Below, one piece after another: positions 15,297-23,831 of a DNA stretch of 64,000 bases (the first letter of the stretch is position 1; every line of letters begins with the position of its first letter). Origin of the DNA: Chryseobacterium gwangjuense (GTDB lineage Bacteria > Bacteroidota > Bacteroidia > Flavobacteriales > Weeksellaceae). A program made the position numbers and the translations under genes. Location of the stretch: the NCBI RefSeq assembly GCF_021311115.1, contig NZ_JAJTNP010000002.1, positions 186,001-250,000 of the forward strand. Direction: 5' to 3'. Below the pieces are notes generated by a model, which saw only the letters and a program-made list of their open reading frames with translations, made no database searches and was not told the DNA's origin.

Positions 15297-17825
15297 ATGA
15301 TGTCAACTAATAATTTTAAATATTATCTTTCTTGTTTTTCCATTATTTTTTTCGGCTTTTTACAGGCCCAAAATTCCGTCAACGGAAAAATTATTGATGA
15401 AAAAACTAATACCCCCATTTCTGGCGTAGACATATTTATCAACGACAGCAATACTCCTTATACAACCACTTCATCGTCAAATTTCAGCGTGAAGTCTGAT
15501 TCTGTGATTTACAAACTTAAATTTCAGAAAAAAAACTACGCTTTAGAAAGCATAAATATCACCGCTGAAAGTTTCCAGGATCTGATCATAAAAATGTCTT
15601 CAGAAAAAGTAAGCAATATCGAAGCGGTTGTCATTCACAACGAACGTCCAAAGTTCAAGAATAAAAAAGAAAACCCTGCTTATGCCATTATGCAGAAAGT
15701 ATGGGAAAGAAAAAGAAACAATGGGTTAGATAAATTCGACACCTACACTTACAAAGAATACGAGAAGATTCAGTTTGACGCCAATAATCTGGACAGTGCG
15801 TTCATGAAGAAAAAGATCTTCAATAAGCTTGAATTCATCTTCGACTACAAAGATTCTACCGCAAGCGGAAAAATCGGACTTCCTGTTTTCTTAAATGAAG
15901 CCATTTATGAAAATTACGGAGAAAATAAGCCTTCAAAAAGAACAAAAAGACTATTAGTTGCTCAGAAGACTTCAGGCTTTCAGGATAATCAAATTATTAC
16001 TTTAACGGCAAAAAATCTTTATCGTGATATCAACATTTACGATAACACATTAAACTATTTCGATATTGGATTTCCCAGCCCGGCCGGAGGAACAGGTTTT
16101 AGTACCTACGATTATAATTTAGTTGATACCATTTCCATTCATGGAGAAAATGCTTTCAAAATCCGTTATCAACCTAAAAGAAGTGATGTTTTAGCATTTC
16201 AAGGATATCTTTATATCGACACAGATAGCTATGCTGTTTTAGGAGCTACTTTAAAATCAACACAGAAAATCAATGTTAATTTTATTAACGGGATCTCGAC
16301 AGAACTAGAATACGACAATCCGGACGAAAATACTTTCTTACCAAGAAAATTCGTTACGGAAATTGAAATGACTCCGTTTTCAAAAAAGAAAACCTCAAAA
16401 AGCATTGTTGCCAAACGATCTGTTGATTATACGGAATATGAATTCAACAAACCTCTCGAAGACAAACTGTTCAAAAGAAAAGAAGAGGAATATGATGATA
16501 AATTCGTTGATAAAGACGATGCCTATTGGTTAAAAGCAAGACCTGATTCGTTATCAAAAAGTGAACAGGGAATTTACGATATGCTTGACAAGCTTCAGCA
16601 AACTCCTAAATTCAACAGAATCGTGAAGTTGTATGAAACTTTAGGATCAGGATATTATAATATTACCAAAGGAATAGATTTAGGTCCTATTTTCTCTATC
16701 TATGGGAAAAATGAGATAGAAGGTGACAGAATCCGATTGGGAGCAAGAACTTACTTCACCAGAAACGACCCTTGGAGAGTTCAGTTTTATACCGCTTATG
16801 GCTTCAAAGATCAGCAAGTGAAATACGGTGCCGAAGCGAGATTTATGTTTAACAGAGTTAACAGATTCACCGTTGGAGCAGGAACCAGAAGAGACATCTT
16901 ACAATTAGGAGTTCAATTAACCAATGACGACGGAATTATGGCAAGAACCTTCGCTTCTTCAACTCTTTTTGCCAGAGGTGAAAATGCTTCATTAAGCTCC
17001 GTAAATCAAACGAATGTTTTCACCTCTATTGAGCCTTGGAAAAACTTCCAGATCAGACTGGACGGAACCATGCAAAGCATTAAATCTGCCAATCCACAAG
17101 GCTTTAATTTAATGTATTATAAAGATGGAAACCTGAGACAAACCACAAACGATTCTCACTTAACACTGAGCTTAATTGCCAGACCGGGAGCAAAATTCTC
17201 TCAAACGGGGATCGACAGATATGAACATGGAACACTAGCTCCGACCATTGTTTTGAAATATACAAGAGGTATCGAAGGATTATTTGGATCTGACTTTAAT
17301 TATAATAAATTACAGTTCATGTTCTACAAACCTGTTTTAATTGGAAGCTGGGGAAAAACTTTGATTAATTTTGAAGCAGGAAAAAATTTCGACACCGTTC
17401 CATTAGCCTTACAGAATGTAATTCCGGGGAACCAGTCTTACAGTTTAGCCCAGAATACTTTTGCTCAGCTTAATTATTATGAATTTGTTGCAGACACCTA
17501 TACAACGCTTCATTTAGAGCATCATTTTAATGGAAAAATCCTTTCTTACATCCCTTTGATCAAAAAACTAAAATTAAGAGAAGTTGCATTCCTTAGGGGA
17601 GCTTACGGAACATTGAGCGATGCATCAAAAGCAATCAATGTTGCCGGATTTAAATATTCAGCACCAAGCGAACATGTTTACTACGAATATGGTGTCGGAA
17701 TTGAAAATATTGGTTTTGGAAATCTTAGAATCTTCAGAGTAGATTTCAACTGGAGAGGAAACTATCTTGACAGACCGGATATTTCAACATTTGGCATTAA
17801 AGCCGGCTTCCAGGTAGGATTTTAA
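15297..17825 (+). CDS. DUF5686 family outer-membrane protein with carboxypeptidase-regulatory-like N-domain
   Basis: I choose the ATG at 15297 because the signal peptide (YYLSCFSIIFFGFLQAQ) follows within a few residues; the frame is open further upstream, but only with a TTG start. After the signal peptide, a CarboxypepD_reg-like beta-sandwich domain (about residues 25-105, VNGKIIDEKTNTPISGVDIFIND) occurs, then a long region and a C-terminal set of amphipathic strands ending in GIKAGFQVGF, as in outer-membrane barrels. The DUF5686 family of Bacteroidota pairs these parts in this order. The total of about 842 residues is normal for it. Function is not established; a role in surface or polymer handling is only a guess. 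A short gene of unknown function follows 10 bases later. Confidence 0.88.
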   Translation: MMSTNNFKYYLSCFSIIFFGFLQAQNSVNGKIIDEKTNTPISGVDIFINDSNTPYTTTSSSNFSVKSDSVIYKLKFQKKNYALESINITAESFQDLIIKMSSEKVSNIEAVVIHNERPKFKNKKENPAYAIMQKVWERKRNNGLDKFDTYTYKEYEKIQFDANNLDSAFMKKKIFNKLEFIFDYKDSTASGKIGLPVFLNEAIYENYGENKPSKRTKRLLVAQKTSGFQDNQIITLTAKNLYRDINIYDNTLNYFDIGFPSPAGGTGFSTYDYNLVDTISIHGENAFKIRYQPKRSDVLAFQGYLYIDTDSYAVLGATLKSTQKINVNFINGISTELEYDNPDENTFLPRKFVTEIEMTPFSKKKTSKSIVAKRSVDYTEYEFNKPLEDKLFKRKEEEYDDKFVDKDDAYWLKARPDSLSKSEQGIYDMLDKLQQTPKFNRIVKLYETLGSGYYNITKGIDLGPIFSIYGKNEIEGDRIRLGARTYFTRNDPWRVQFYTAYGFKDQQVKYGAEARFMFNRVNRFTVGAGTRRDILQLGVQLTNDDGIMARTFASSTLFARGENASLSSVNQTNVFTSIEPWKNFQIRLDGTMQSIKSANPQGFNLMYYKDGNLRQTTNDSHLTLSLIARPGAKFSQTGIDRYEHGTLAPTIVLKYTRGIEGLFGSDFNYNKLQFMFYKPVLIGSWGKTLINFEAGKNFDTVPLALQNVIPGNQSYSLAQNTFAQLNYYEFVADTYTTLHLEHHFNGKILSYIPLIKKLKLREVAFLRGAYGTLSDASKAINVAGFKYSAPSEHVYYEYGVGIENIGFGNLRIFRVDFNWRGNYLDRPDISTFGIKAGFQVGF

Positions 17826-17835
17826 AAACTCAAAT

Positions 17836-18168
17836 ATGTATTTCTTCAACGAACCGGCAGAACCGTTTACATCGTTTAACTATTATGATTTGTCATTCTT
17901 TTTTATAATCCTGGTCATTAATATTTATATATTCAAGAGAAAATCGAATATTAGAATAAACCGTTTTGTAAAGATTATCGTATTTATTCTTTTCTTTATA
18001 TTAATTCCCTATGTATCAAACATAATTGAAACCAGAAACATTTATAAAAAATTTACAATCGTTGACAGTTTCAATCTTTGGTATCTACTCTTTAAATATC
18101 CCGTTTGGTGGACAATAGGAGTTTTAGAAATTCTATTTCTATCTAAAATTCAAAGAAAAACAGCCTAA
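17836..18168 (+). CDS. Small multi-pass membrane protein, unknown
   Basis: The 110-aa product has three hydrophobic stretches (about 22-38, 47-63 and 85-103), with a strongly basic stretch between the first two (FKRKSNIRINRFVK). It is therefore an inner-membrane protein. No family was recognised. It begins 10 bases after the DUF5686 gene and is likely cotranscribed with it; a terminator follows. AT content is high but similar to its surroundings. Confidence 0.65.
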   Translation: MYFFNEPAEPFTSFNYYDLSFFFIILVINIYIFKRKSNIRINRFVKIIVFILFFILIPYVSNIIETRNIYKKFTIVDSFNLWYLLFKYPVWWTIGVLEILFLSKIQRKTA

Positions 18169-18186
18169 ATCAAATTTTTAAAGCAT

Positions 18187-18218
18187 AAAAAAATCCCCAA
18201 CAAATTGTTGAGGATTTT
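18187..18218 (-). terminator. Terminator of rplU-rpmA
   Basis: On the minus strand AAAATCCTCAACAA, short loop, TTGTTGGGGATTTT with one G-T pair, followed by a run of seven T. On the plus strand the hairpin also ends the 17836 gene, but with a weaker T tail, so it probably acts in both directions. Confidence 0.8.
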
Positions 18219-18239
18219 AATTTTTATAAAACGCTTAGA

Positions 18240-18497
18240 TTATGCGTTTGCTTCTACAGATACAAAAGATCTGTTGTTTGCTTTCTTTCTGAAAACTACT
18301 TTACCGTCTATTAGAGCAAACAAAGTGTGGTCTTTACCGATCCCTACGTTTGCACCTGGGTGGTGTTGAGTACCTCTTTGTCTAACAATAATATTTCCAG
18401 CAATAGCTTCCTGGCCTCCGAAAATCTTTACACCTAATCTTTTAGAGTGAGATTCTCTACCGTTTTTGGAACTACCAACTCCTTTCTTATGTGCCAT
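18240..18497 (-). CDS. rpmA: 50S ribosomal protein L27
   Basis: The 85-aa protein starts [24 protein letters not shown], the classic L27 N-terminus that reaches the peptidyl-transferase centre, and ends normally. The N-terminus begins directly with MAHKK, so there is no cleavable extension of the type seen in Firmicutes. It lies 30 bases after rplU on the same strand, the standard rplU-rpmA operon, which ends in a strong hairpin. Confidence 0.99.
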   Translation of the reverse strand: MAHKKGVGSSKNGRESHSKRLGVKIFGGQEAIAGNIIVRQRGTQHHPGANVGIGKDHTLFALIDGKVVFRKKANNRSFVSVEANA

Positions 18498-18527
18498 TTT
18501 ATTTTAAGGTTTTGTGTGGTTTAACAA

Positions 18528-18902
18528 TTATTCTGCGCTAACCTCCTCAGTCTTAGGAGCTTTTTTAGCTTTAGTTTCTTTTTTAGCTCCGTCAAATCCT
18601 GTAATACCAGTGATTTTGATCTGAGTTAATGACTGTCTGTGACCGTTTTTCACTTTGTAACCTTTTCTTCTTTTCTTTTTGAAAACGATTACTTTATCAG
18701 CTTTTACGTGATCTAAGATCTCTGCTTCCACAGTGATACCGCTTACAGCTGGGGCGCCTACAGTGATTGCTCCGTTTACAGTAAGAAGTACTTTATCGAA
18801 AGATACTTTACCTCCTTTGTCTCCTGCTAAACGGTTCACAAACAACTTCTGGTCTTGCTCAACTTTGTATTGAAGCCCTGCTATTTCTACAATTGCAAAC
18901 AT
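18528..18902 (-). CDS. rplU: 50S ribosomal protein L21
   Basis: L21 binds 23S rRNA in the large subunit. The 124-aa product matches the family from MFAIVEIAGLQYKVEQDQ through FKKKRRKGYKVKNGHRQSLTQIKI. It has an extra 20-odd-residue tail rich in Lys, Ala and Glu (KKETKAKKAPKTEEVSAE) which is common in Bacteroidota but not in Escherichia coli. A consensus promoter lies about 30 bases upstream, and rpmA follows. Confidence 0.99.
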   Translation of the reverse strand: MFAIVEIAGLQYKVEQDQKLFVNRLAGDKGGKVSFDKVLLTVNGAITVGAPAVSGITVEAEILDHVKADKVIVFKKKRRKGYKVKNGHRQSLTQIKITGITGFDGAKKETKAKKAPKTEEVSAE

Positions 18903-18932
18903 TGTTTATAAATTTTTAGTTATTTCGAGGTG

Positions 18933-18965
18933 CAAATATAAGAAATATTTTCTAATCCGCTCAAA
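18933..18965 (-). promoter_or_regulatory. rplU-rpmA promoter
   Basis: On the minus strand TTTG (18965-18962), 21 bases, TATATTTG (18940-18933). Transcription should start near 18927, about 25 bases before the rplU ATG at 18902. Confidence 0.72.
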
Positions 18966-19083
18966 TTCAACCCAATCTTTTTTTAAATAATTTTTTAACT
19001 ATGTTTTGAATAATTTTTCACAATAAAGTGATAATGTTTTTCGTTTAAATTAATAACTTCGTTTACACCAAATATTCATATAT

Positions 19084-19971
19084 ATGAAAAAAAACTTCCA
19101 CTTCCCAATAGTATTGGGAGCAATTGCTGCACTCTCATTATCAGCATGTAACGACGACACTCTGGAAGCTCCTATTCAACAGGAGCAGAAAACAGAAAGC
19201 TTAAAGATCGACCAACCGAACGAATTGGAAAAAGTTTGTTATTATGTAGATCAATACTGGAGTTCCTCATCTGTTTTATCGACCTCACTGCAAAACTCTA
19301 CAGACACCAATTTTATGAATTCTCAGATGACAAAAATTGCAAGTATGTGGGGAAGAAGCAATCCTACATTAAGATTCGTGAATGATCCTTCGAATTTTAA
19401 TTCCACTTACAATGCGATTTCTTATTCGACAGGGAAAATCTATTACGGTTACGCTATTTATTATGACGCAAAATCGAAAGGCGGAGACATTGTGAATGCA
19501 ATGATTTTGGCCCATGAATATGGTCATCAATTGCAGTACATATTCGGATTACCTTCCGTAAGTGAGTCTACTGCGAGACCAAACGAACTGGAAGCTGATG
19601 GTTTTGCCGGATATTATCTGAGAAGACCAAACGGCTACAATCAGACCAGTTTTGCACAAATTGCAGCGGCTTATGAATTTGCACAAAGCATCGGAGACTA
19701 TCAAACAACAAGTGCAGGACATCACGGAACTCCACCACAAAGAAGATCTGCGGTTCGTCTGGGATTCTTGTTGGGCCAATATAATCTTTCCGCTTCTGCT
19801 TTTGATTATAACTTCTTTTATTATTATCAGGGCGTTTTGAACGGAACTTATAAAATGGCAAAAAATTCTCAATATCCGGAGCTTGATAATTATATGAAGC
19901 AATATCTGGAGGAGTTGAAACAAATTCAGAATGGAGAAATTTCTGCGGAAGAATTTAAAAATTTAAAGTAA
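19084..19971 (+). CDS. Lipoprotein with HEXXH zinc-peptidase domain
   Basis: The signal peptide ends in a lipobox, LSAC, with Cys22 as the expected lipidated residue. The following Asn-Asp-Asp is acidic, the kind of residues that mark surface-exposed lipoproteins in Bacteroidota, so the protein may face the outside. Residues about 140-180 carry AHEYGHQLQ (His144, Glu145, His148) and ELEADGFAGYYLRR, the third metal-binding Glu, as in the YpfJ-like neutral zinc metallopeptidase family. The rest (TTSAGHHGTPPQRRSAVRLGF) is also typical. It lies alone with a terminator behind it. Substrate unknown. Confidence 0.82.
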   Translation: MKKNFHFPIVLGAIAALSLSACNDDTLEAPIQQEQKTESLKIDQPNELEKVCYYVDQYWSSSSVLSTSLQNSTDTNFMNSQMTKIASMWGRSNPTLRFVNDPSNFNSTYNAISYSTGKIYYGYAIYYDAKSKGGDIVNAMILAHEYGHQLQYIFGLPSVSESTARPNELEADGFAGYYLRRPNGYNQTSFAQIAAAYEFAQSIGDYQTTSAGHHGTPPQRRSAVRLGFLLGQYNLSASAFDYNFFYYYQGVLNGTYKMAKNSQYPELDNYMKQYLEELKQIQNGEISAEEFKNLK

Positions 19972-19996
19972 CATCCTTTTTTGAAATATCTTTCTT

Positions 19997-20028
19997 AAGA
20001 GGCAGGCATTGTTCCTGTCTCTTTTTCT
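19997..20028 (+). terminator. Terminator after the zinc peptidase gene
   Basis: AAGAGGCAGG, loop CATTGTT, CCTGTCTCTT (one G-T pair), then a T-rich tail. Confidence 0.75.
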
Positions 20029-20055
20029 TTGTCAAAAAAATTCATAAAGTTTATT

Positions 20056-20063
20056 TACTTTTG
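20056..20063 (+). promoter_or_regulatory. Putative -7 box of the acyltransferase gene
   Basis: TACTTTTG matches TANNTTTG and lies 18 bases before the ATG at 20082. It covers the TTG start of the longer frame, so the ATG at 20082 is favoured as the true start. Confidence 0.5.
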
Positions 20064-20081
20064 AGCTCAGATTACATCATC

Positions 20082-21179
20082 ATGAACAGAGATCTTTATA
20101 TAGACTTTGCTAAAGGACTAGCAACACTTTCGATTATTTTCATTCATACCGCATTTTGGTCCGGTCAGTTTTATATCGCACCGGAAGTGAGGGTCTTTTC
20201 ATTGGTTTTTGATGTGGCACTATTCTATGCTTTAAGCGGATTAACTTCCGGCTCAAACGTAGAAAAAACGTTTTACAGGCTTTTAAAGTTGCAAATCACT
20301 TATATGATCTTCGTAACCCTTCTTTTCTTTTTAGATTATTTCTTTAAAGTTTTCGGACTCGCTTTTTTCTCTCTGGAATGGCTTCATAACTTCTACTCTA
20401 CTTTCGGATCAAAATATGCCGCAATAGATATTTCAACGCAACCTCAATGGCAAAATCTCGGAAACTGGTATCTTCATCAGTACACCAATGCAGATACATT
20501 TCCTGTCGTAATGGGTAGTTTCTGGTATCTTAAAGTGTATTTTATATTAAGTGTATTCGGAGTTTTAATTTTAAAATTTTTCCCGAAGCATATCAATTGG
20601 TTCTTGGGAATCTGTATTGCACTGACAGTAATTTTCAACATTTTCCCTGAATATTACCCGTCCGGACAGGTAGGATATGTTGCTTTTTATATGACCGTTT
20701 TTCTGGTTGCCCATCAAATGAAAGGCAAAAAAATTCCAACAAAATGGATTCCTATACTGTACGGATTGGTTGCTTTAGCTTTAATCTGGATGTTTTCTTA
20801 TTACGGAAATGAAGTTTTCTATAAAATCAACAAGAATAAATTTCCTCCCACTGTTATCTATATCATCTGGACTTTCTTTTCTCTTACCACCTTATTTGTT
20901 TTTTACAACAGACTTAAAGTTTCAAAAGAAAGTTTCGTTACTTATATCGGTAAAAACGCAATCTTCTTTTACTTTGCCCAGGGAATCAGCTCTTCTTTGG
21001 TTTATTTCTTAGTAGTTCCATTAAAAGAAAATATGTCTTGGTGGGTTTTAATGATTTTAATTTACCTCATCAATATTGTTTTAGCATTTATTATTGCGGC
21101 AGGATTAAAGAAATTTGACGGTTTCGGATGGAAAGTCTTGGAATTTTTAAGAAAGAAAACAGCTTCTCAATCTGCCTAA
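20082..21179 (+). CDS. Acyltransferase-3-type membrane protein
   Basis: The 365-aa protein starts MNRDLYIDFAKGLATLSIIFIHT, which matches the R-x-x-x-x-D-x-x-K-G-...-H opening of the acyltransferase-3 family of integral membrane enzymes. About ten hydrophobic segments follow. Such enzymes transfer acyl groups to exopolymers, lipids or glycopeptides at the cytoplasmic membrane. No neighbouring polysaccharide gene is present to hint at the substrate. The start was chosen at 20082 because a TANNTTTG box overlaps the earlier TTG. The C-terminus is basic (LRKKTASQSA). Confidence 0.8.
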   Translation: MNRDLYIDFAKGLATLSIIFIHTAFWSGQFYIAPEVRVFSLVFDVALFYALSGLTSGSNVEKTFYRLLKLQITYMIFVTLLFFLDYFFKVFGLAFFSLEWLHNFYSTFGSKYAAIDISTQPQWQNLGNWYLHQYTNADTFPVVMGSFWYLKVYFILSVFGVLILKFFPKHINWFLGICIALTVIFNIFPEYYPSGQVGYVAFYMTVFLVAHQMKGKKIPTKWIPILYGLVALALIWMFSYYGNEVFYKINKNKFPPTVIYIIWTFFSLTTLFVFYNRLKVSKESFVTYIGKNAIFFYFAQGISSSLVYFLVVPLKENMSWWVLMILIYLINIVLAFIIAAGLKKFDGFGWKVLEFLRKKTASQSA

Positions 21180-21247
21180 AACTCAATTTGAAATAAAATA
21201 ATATTCTTATTGTAAATTATTTTAATTTTACAAAAATTTTTTAAGTC

Positions 21248-21829
21248 ATGTTTAAGTTGAAGCTTACTACCGATCCGAGGTGGGCAAATATTGCAGAAGG
21301 AAACCTTCAGGAAATTTTGACCGATCATGCTTGGTGTGAACAAAAAGCAGCAACCAACGCAATTGGGCTCATTACCATGCTTCCGGAATATCCAGAAATC
21401 GTGACCGAGCTTCTAGCAATTGCTCAGGAAGAACTGGATCATTTTAATCAGGTTCATGAAATCATAAAAAAAAGAGGCTATACTTTCGGACGTACCAGAA
21501 AAGATGACTATGTCAACGAATTGGTCAATTTTATTCAGAAAGGAGGTAACAGAGACGACTTAATCGTTGACAAAATGCTTTTTGCAGCCATGATCGAAGC
21601 AAGAAGCTGTGAAAGATTTAAAGTTTTAACAGAAAACATACAGGACGAAGAGTTAAAAACGTTCTATAGAGATCTGATGATTTCGGAAGCCAATCATTAT
21701 ACTACGTTTATCGGATTTGCAAGACAGCTTGGAGATCCTGAAAAAGTAAACCAGCGTTGGGAAGAATGGCTGGAATATGAGGCAAAAATTATACAATCTT
21801 ACGGAAACAAAGAAAGCATCCACGGATAA
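21248..21829 (+). CDS. miaE: tRNA-(ms2io6A)-hydroxylase MiaE
   Basis: MiaE is a non-haem di-iron enzyme that hydroxylates the prenyl side chain of ms2i6A37 in tRNA. The 193-aa protein has the ferritin-like metal motifs EELDHFNQVHE, EARSCERFK and ISEANHYTTF, and the RGYTFGRTRKDDYVN segment typical of this family. MiaB, which makes the substrate, is encoded at 2094-3551. DUF502 follows 10 bases downstream, and the two are probably cotranscribed. Confidence 0.93.
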   Translation: MFKLKLTTDPRWANIAEGNLQEILTDHAWCEQKAATNAIGLITMLPEYPEIVTELLAIAQEELDHFNQVHEIIKKRGYTFGRTRKDDYVNELVNFIQKGGNRDDLIVDKMLFAAMIEARSCERFKVLTENIQDEELKTFYRDLMISEANHYTTFIGFARQLGDPEKVNQRWEEWLEYEAKIIQSYGNKESIHG

Positions 21830-21839
21830 AAAATAACAA

Positions 21840-22457
21840 TTGAAGAAGCCAACTTTTGAAAACCTTACCAGTTATTTCCTGAAGAATTTTTTTCAGGGTT
21901 TAATTATTATTGGCCCCATTGGTCTTACGGTTTTTGTAATTTGGTATATTGTAACTTCCATAGACAATATTGTACCATCAATTGCCAAAGAAGCTCCTGG
22001 TTTGGTGTTTATCTCCATATTATTGAGTACGGCAATACTGGGTTACTTAGGAAACAAATTTGTAGTCGGACGATTTTTTGTAGATGCCATAGATCGTCTT
22101 TTAGAAAAAACTCCGGGTATAAAACATATTTATTCTCCTACAAAAGACGTGATGTCTTCATTTGTAGGGGACACAAAAAAATTCAATGATCCGGTTTGGG
22201 TAAAAACCAATGAGAATCCTGAAATATGGAGAATCGGTTTTTTAACCCAGAAAGAAATGGCAGATGTCAATAAGCACAACTATGTTGCCGTTTACCTTCC
22301 TCATTCTTATGCGATTTCCGGCTGGGTAATTGTAACTGAAGAAAAAAACATAAAACCTGTAGTGGGTATGACTGCTGCTTCGGCAATGAAGTTTGCGGTA
22401 AGTGGCGGTGTTGCAGGATTCCATTCTGACGACAATATTTTCAAAGCACCGGAATAA
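21840..22457 (+). CDS. DUF502 membrane protein with TTG start
   Basis: The 205-aa product starts with TTG at 21840: an in-frame TAA at 21834-21836 excludes any earlier start, and the next in-frame Met is far inside the conserved part. So TTG is almost certainly used, starting KKPTFENLTSYFLKN. Two membrane helices (about residues 18-40 and 50-72) are followed by a soluble domain with the family's LEKTPGIKHIYSPTKDVM and FLTQKEM segments. DUF502 proteins are common inner-membrane proteins of unknown function. It lies 10 bases after miaE. Confidence 0.9.
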   Translation: MKKPTFENLTSYFLKNFFQGLIIIGPIGLTVFVIWYIVTSIDNIVPSIAKEAPGLVFISILLSTAILGYLGNKFVVGRFFVDAIDRLLEKTPGIKHIYSPTKDVMSSFVGDTKKFNDPVWVKTNENPEIWRIGFLTQKEMADVNKHNYVAVYLPHSYAISGWVIVTEEKNIKPVVGMTAASAMKFAVSGGVAGFHSDDNIFKAPE

Positions 22458-22471
22458 ATTTTTACTTTTAA

Positions 22472-22495
22472 AATAATATCAGATCAGATATTATT
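22472..22495 (+). other. Stem-loop after the DUF502 gene
   Basis: AATAATATC, loop AGATCA, GATATTATT: a perfect 9-pair but AT-only stem without a T run. It may mark an mRNA 3' end or be chance. Confidence 0.3.
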
Positions 22496-22513
22496 AAACC
22501 TCACGATTCAAAG

Positions 22514-22698
22514 TTTTTTAACCACAAAAGATACAAAAGACAAACTTTAGGTTTTTAAAGTTTTCCATTTTGGAAATAAAAGTTCACAAAAGAAGAAAAT
22601 AAAAAACATCTTCAAAACTATGTGTTCTTATCGAATTAGGAGTATAAATCTTAAAGCATTCATAGATCTTAAGTTTTTGTGCTTTTCTGGTTAAAAAT
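22514..22698. repeat. About 185-bp non-coding element with imperfect inverted ends
   Basis: Left end TTTTTAACCACAAAAG (22515-22530) and the inverse of the right end, TTTTTAACCAGAAAAG (from 22697 leftwards), agree at 15 of 16 positions, with weaker similarity beyond. The interior has no frame of note. It is unlike the 163-bp family at 11684 and 62396, so it is a second type. It lies between the DUF502 gene and the flavin monooxygenase gene. Confidence 0.6.
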
Positions 22699-22744
22699 TA
22701 CCGATTTTTACAAACAAAACTAACAATACGATTAAATTAAAAGG

Positions 22745-23830
22745 ATGAGCAAAGTTGCAATCATAGGAGCCGGAGTTTCCGGATTGAGTATGGCCAATTA
22801 TTTAGAAAAAAATAATATTGACTACCACATCTATGAAAGAAGAACCCCAAACGACCTGAAAGGACACGGATTTATTCTTCCGAAAGAAGGAATAGAGCAC
22901 CTTTCAAGCATTATTAATATTGACGACCTTTATACGAAAGGAAGTTTCCTGAAAAAATACCTTCATTACGGACAAGACGGAGAGGTGATCTCAGAAAAAG
23001 ATCTTGATGATGTATTTGTGGTTTCCAGAAGTGCATTAATAGAAATTCTGGCAAAAGGAATTCCTGCAGAAAAGATTTCTTATAATACAACAGTTACCCT
23101 AAACGGATTTTCCAATGGAAAAGCTGATATTACGCTTGATGAAAACACTCCACTAGATGCAGATATTGTTGTTGCTTCTGACGGATCAAGAAGCAGAATC
23201 AGAAGAACAATTTTCGAGCATGAAACGATGAAAGCTGTTCTTGAAAATGAAGTGGTAAACATTATCGAAAACGAAGAATTAGCCAGCCAGATTGAAAGCA
23301 ACTTCCTGAAGTTTCACCACGAAAACGGAGGTCTTACTTTTGGAGTATTAAAACTTTCTCCTTCAAAAATCCTTTGGTATTGCCAATTCGATATCAGTAA
23401 GTTCTTTATTAATGAAGATTATACTCCGGATTGCATCAAACAATTCATGCAGGATCATTTTGGAGACTGGAACCCTCTGATTTCATCAATTATTGAAGGT
23501 TCGAGCTATGAAAATGCTCATATTTGGAGAGTTTATGAATTGGAAGAACTTAACCCTTTCTATCATGAAAACGTAGTGTTCATAGGAGATTCTGCACATC
23601 CACTGATTCCTTTTACAAGCCAGGGAGTGACTTCTGCTTTAAAGGATTCTTACACATTAACTCAGCTTTTATTGGAAGGAAACAACCTTCAGGAAACATT
23701 CAAAAAGTATGAAGAAGACAGAAAACCGGAAATTGAGATTCACATCAAAAACGGAAGAGCATTATTGAATCAATTCCTTTTACCATTAAGCGAACAACCG
23801 AAAAATACATTACCCATTTCATATAAATAA
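22745..23830 (+). CDS. FAD-dependent monooxygenase (PHBH-like)
   Basis: The 361-aa protein has the Rossmann dinucleotide motif IIGAGVSGLSMANYL (GxGxxG at about 8-13), the middle DIVVASDGSRSR (DG motif) and the C-terminal VFIGDSAHPLIPFTSQG (GD motif), which mark group-A flavoprotein hydroxylases. No membrane helix. Its stop codon is one base from the start of the aminotransferase gene, so the two form one operon and probably act on one metabolite, such as an amino acid or its keto form. Substrate cannot be inferred from sequence alone. A NAD(P)H-dependent hydroxylation is the likely reaction. Confidence 0.88.
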   Translation: MSKVAIIGAGVSGLSMANYLEKNNIDYHIYERRTPNDLKGHGFILPKEGIEHLSSIINIDDLYTKGSFLKKYLHYGQDGEVISEKDLDDVFVVSRSALIEILAKGIPAEKISYNTTVTLNGFSNGKADITLDENTPLDADIVVASDGSRSRIRRTIFEHETMKAVLENEVVNIIENEELASQIESNFLKFHHENGGLTFGVLKLSPSKILWYCQFDISKFFINEDYTPDCIKQFMQDHFGDWNPLISSIIEGSSYENAHIWRVYELEELNPFYHENVVFIGDSAHPLIPFTSQGVTSALKDSYTLTQLLLEGNNLQETFKKYEEDRKPEIEIHIKNGRALLNQFLLPLSEQPKNTLPISYK

Positions 23831-23831
23831 T

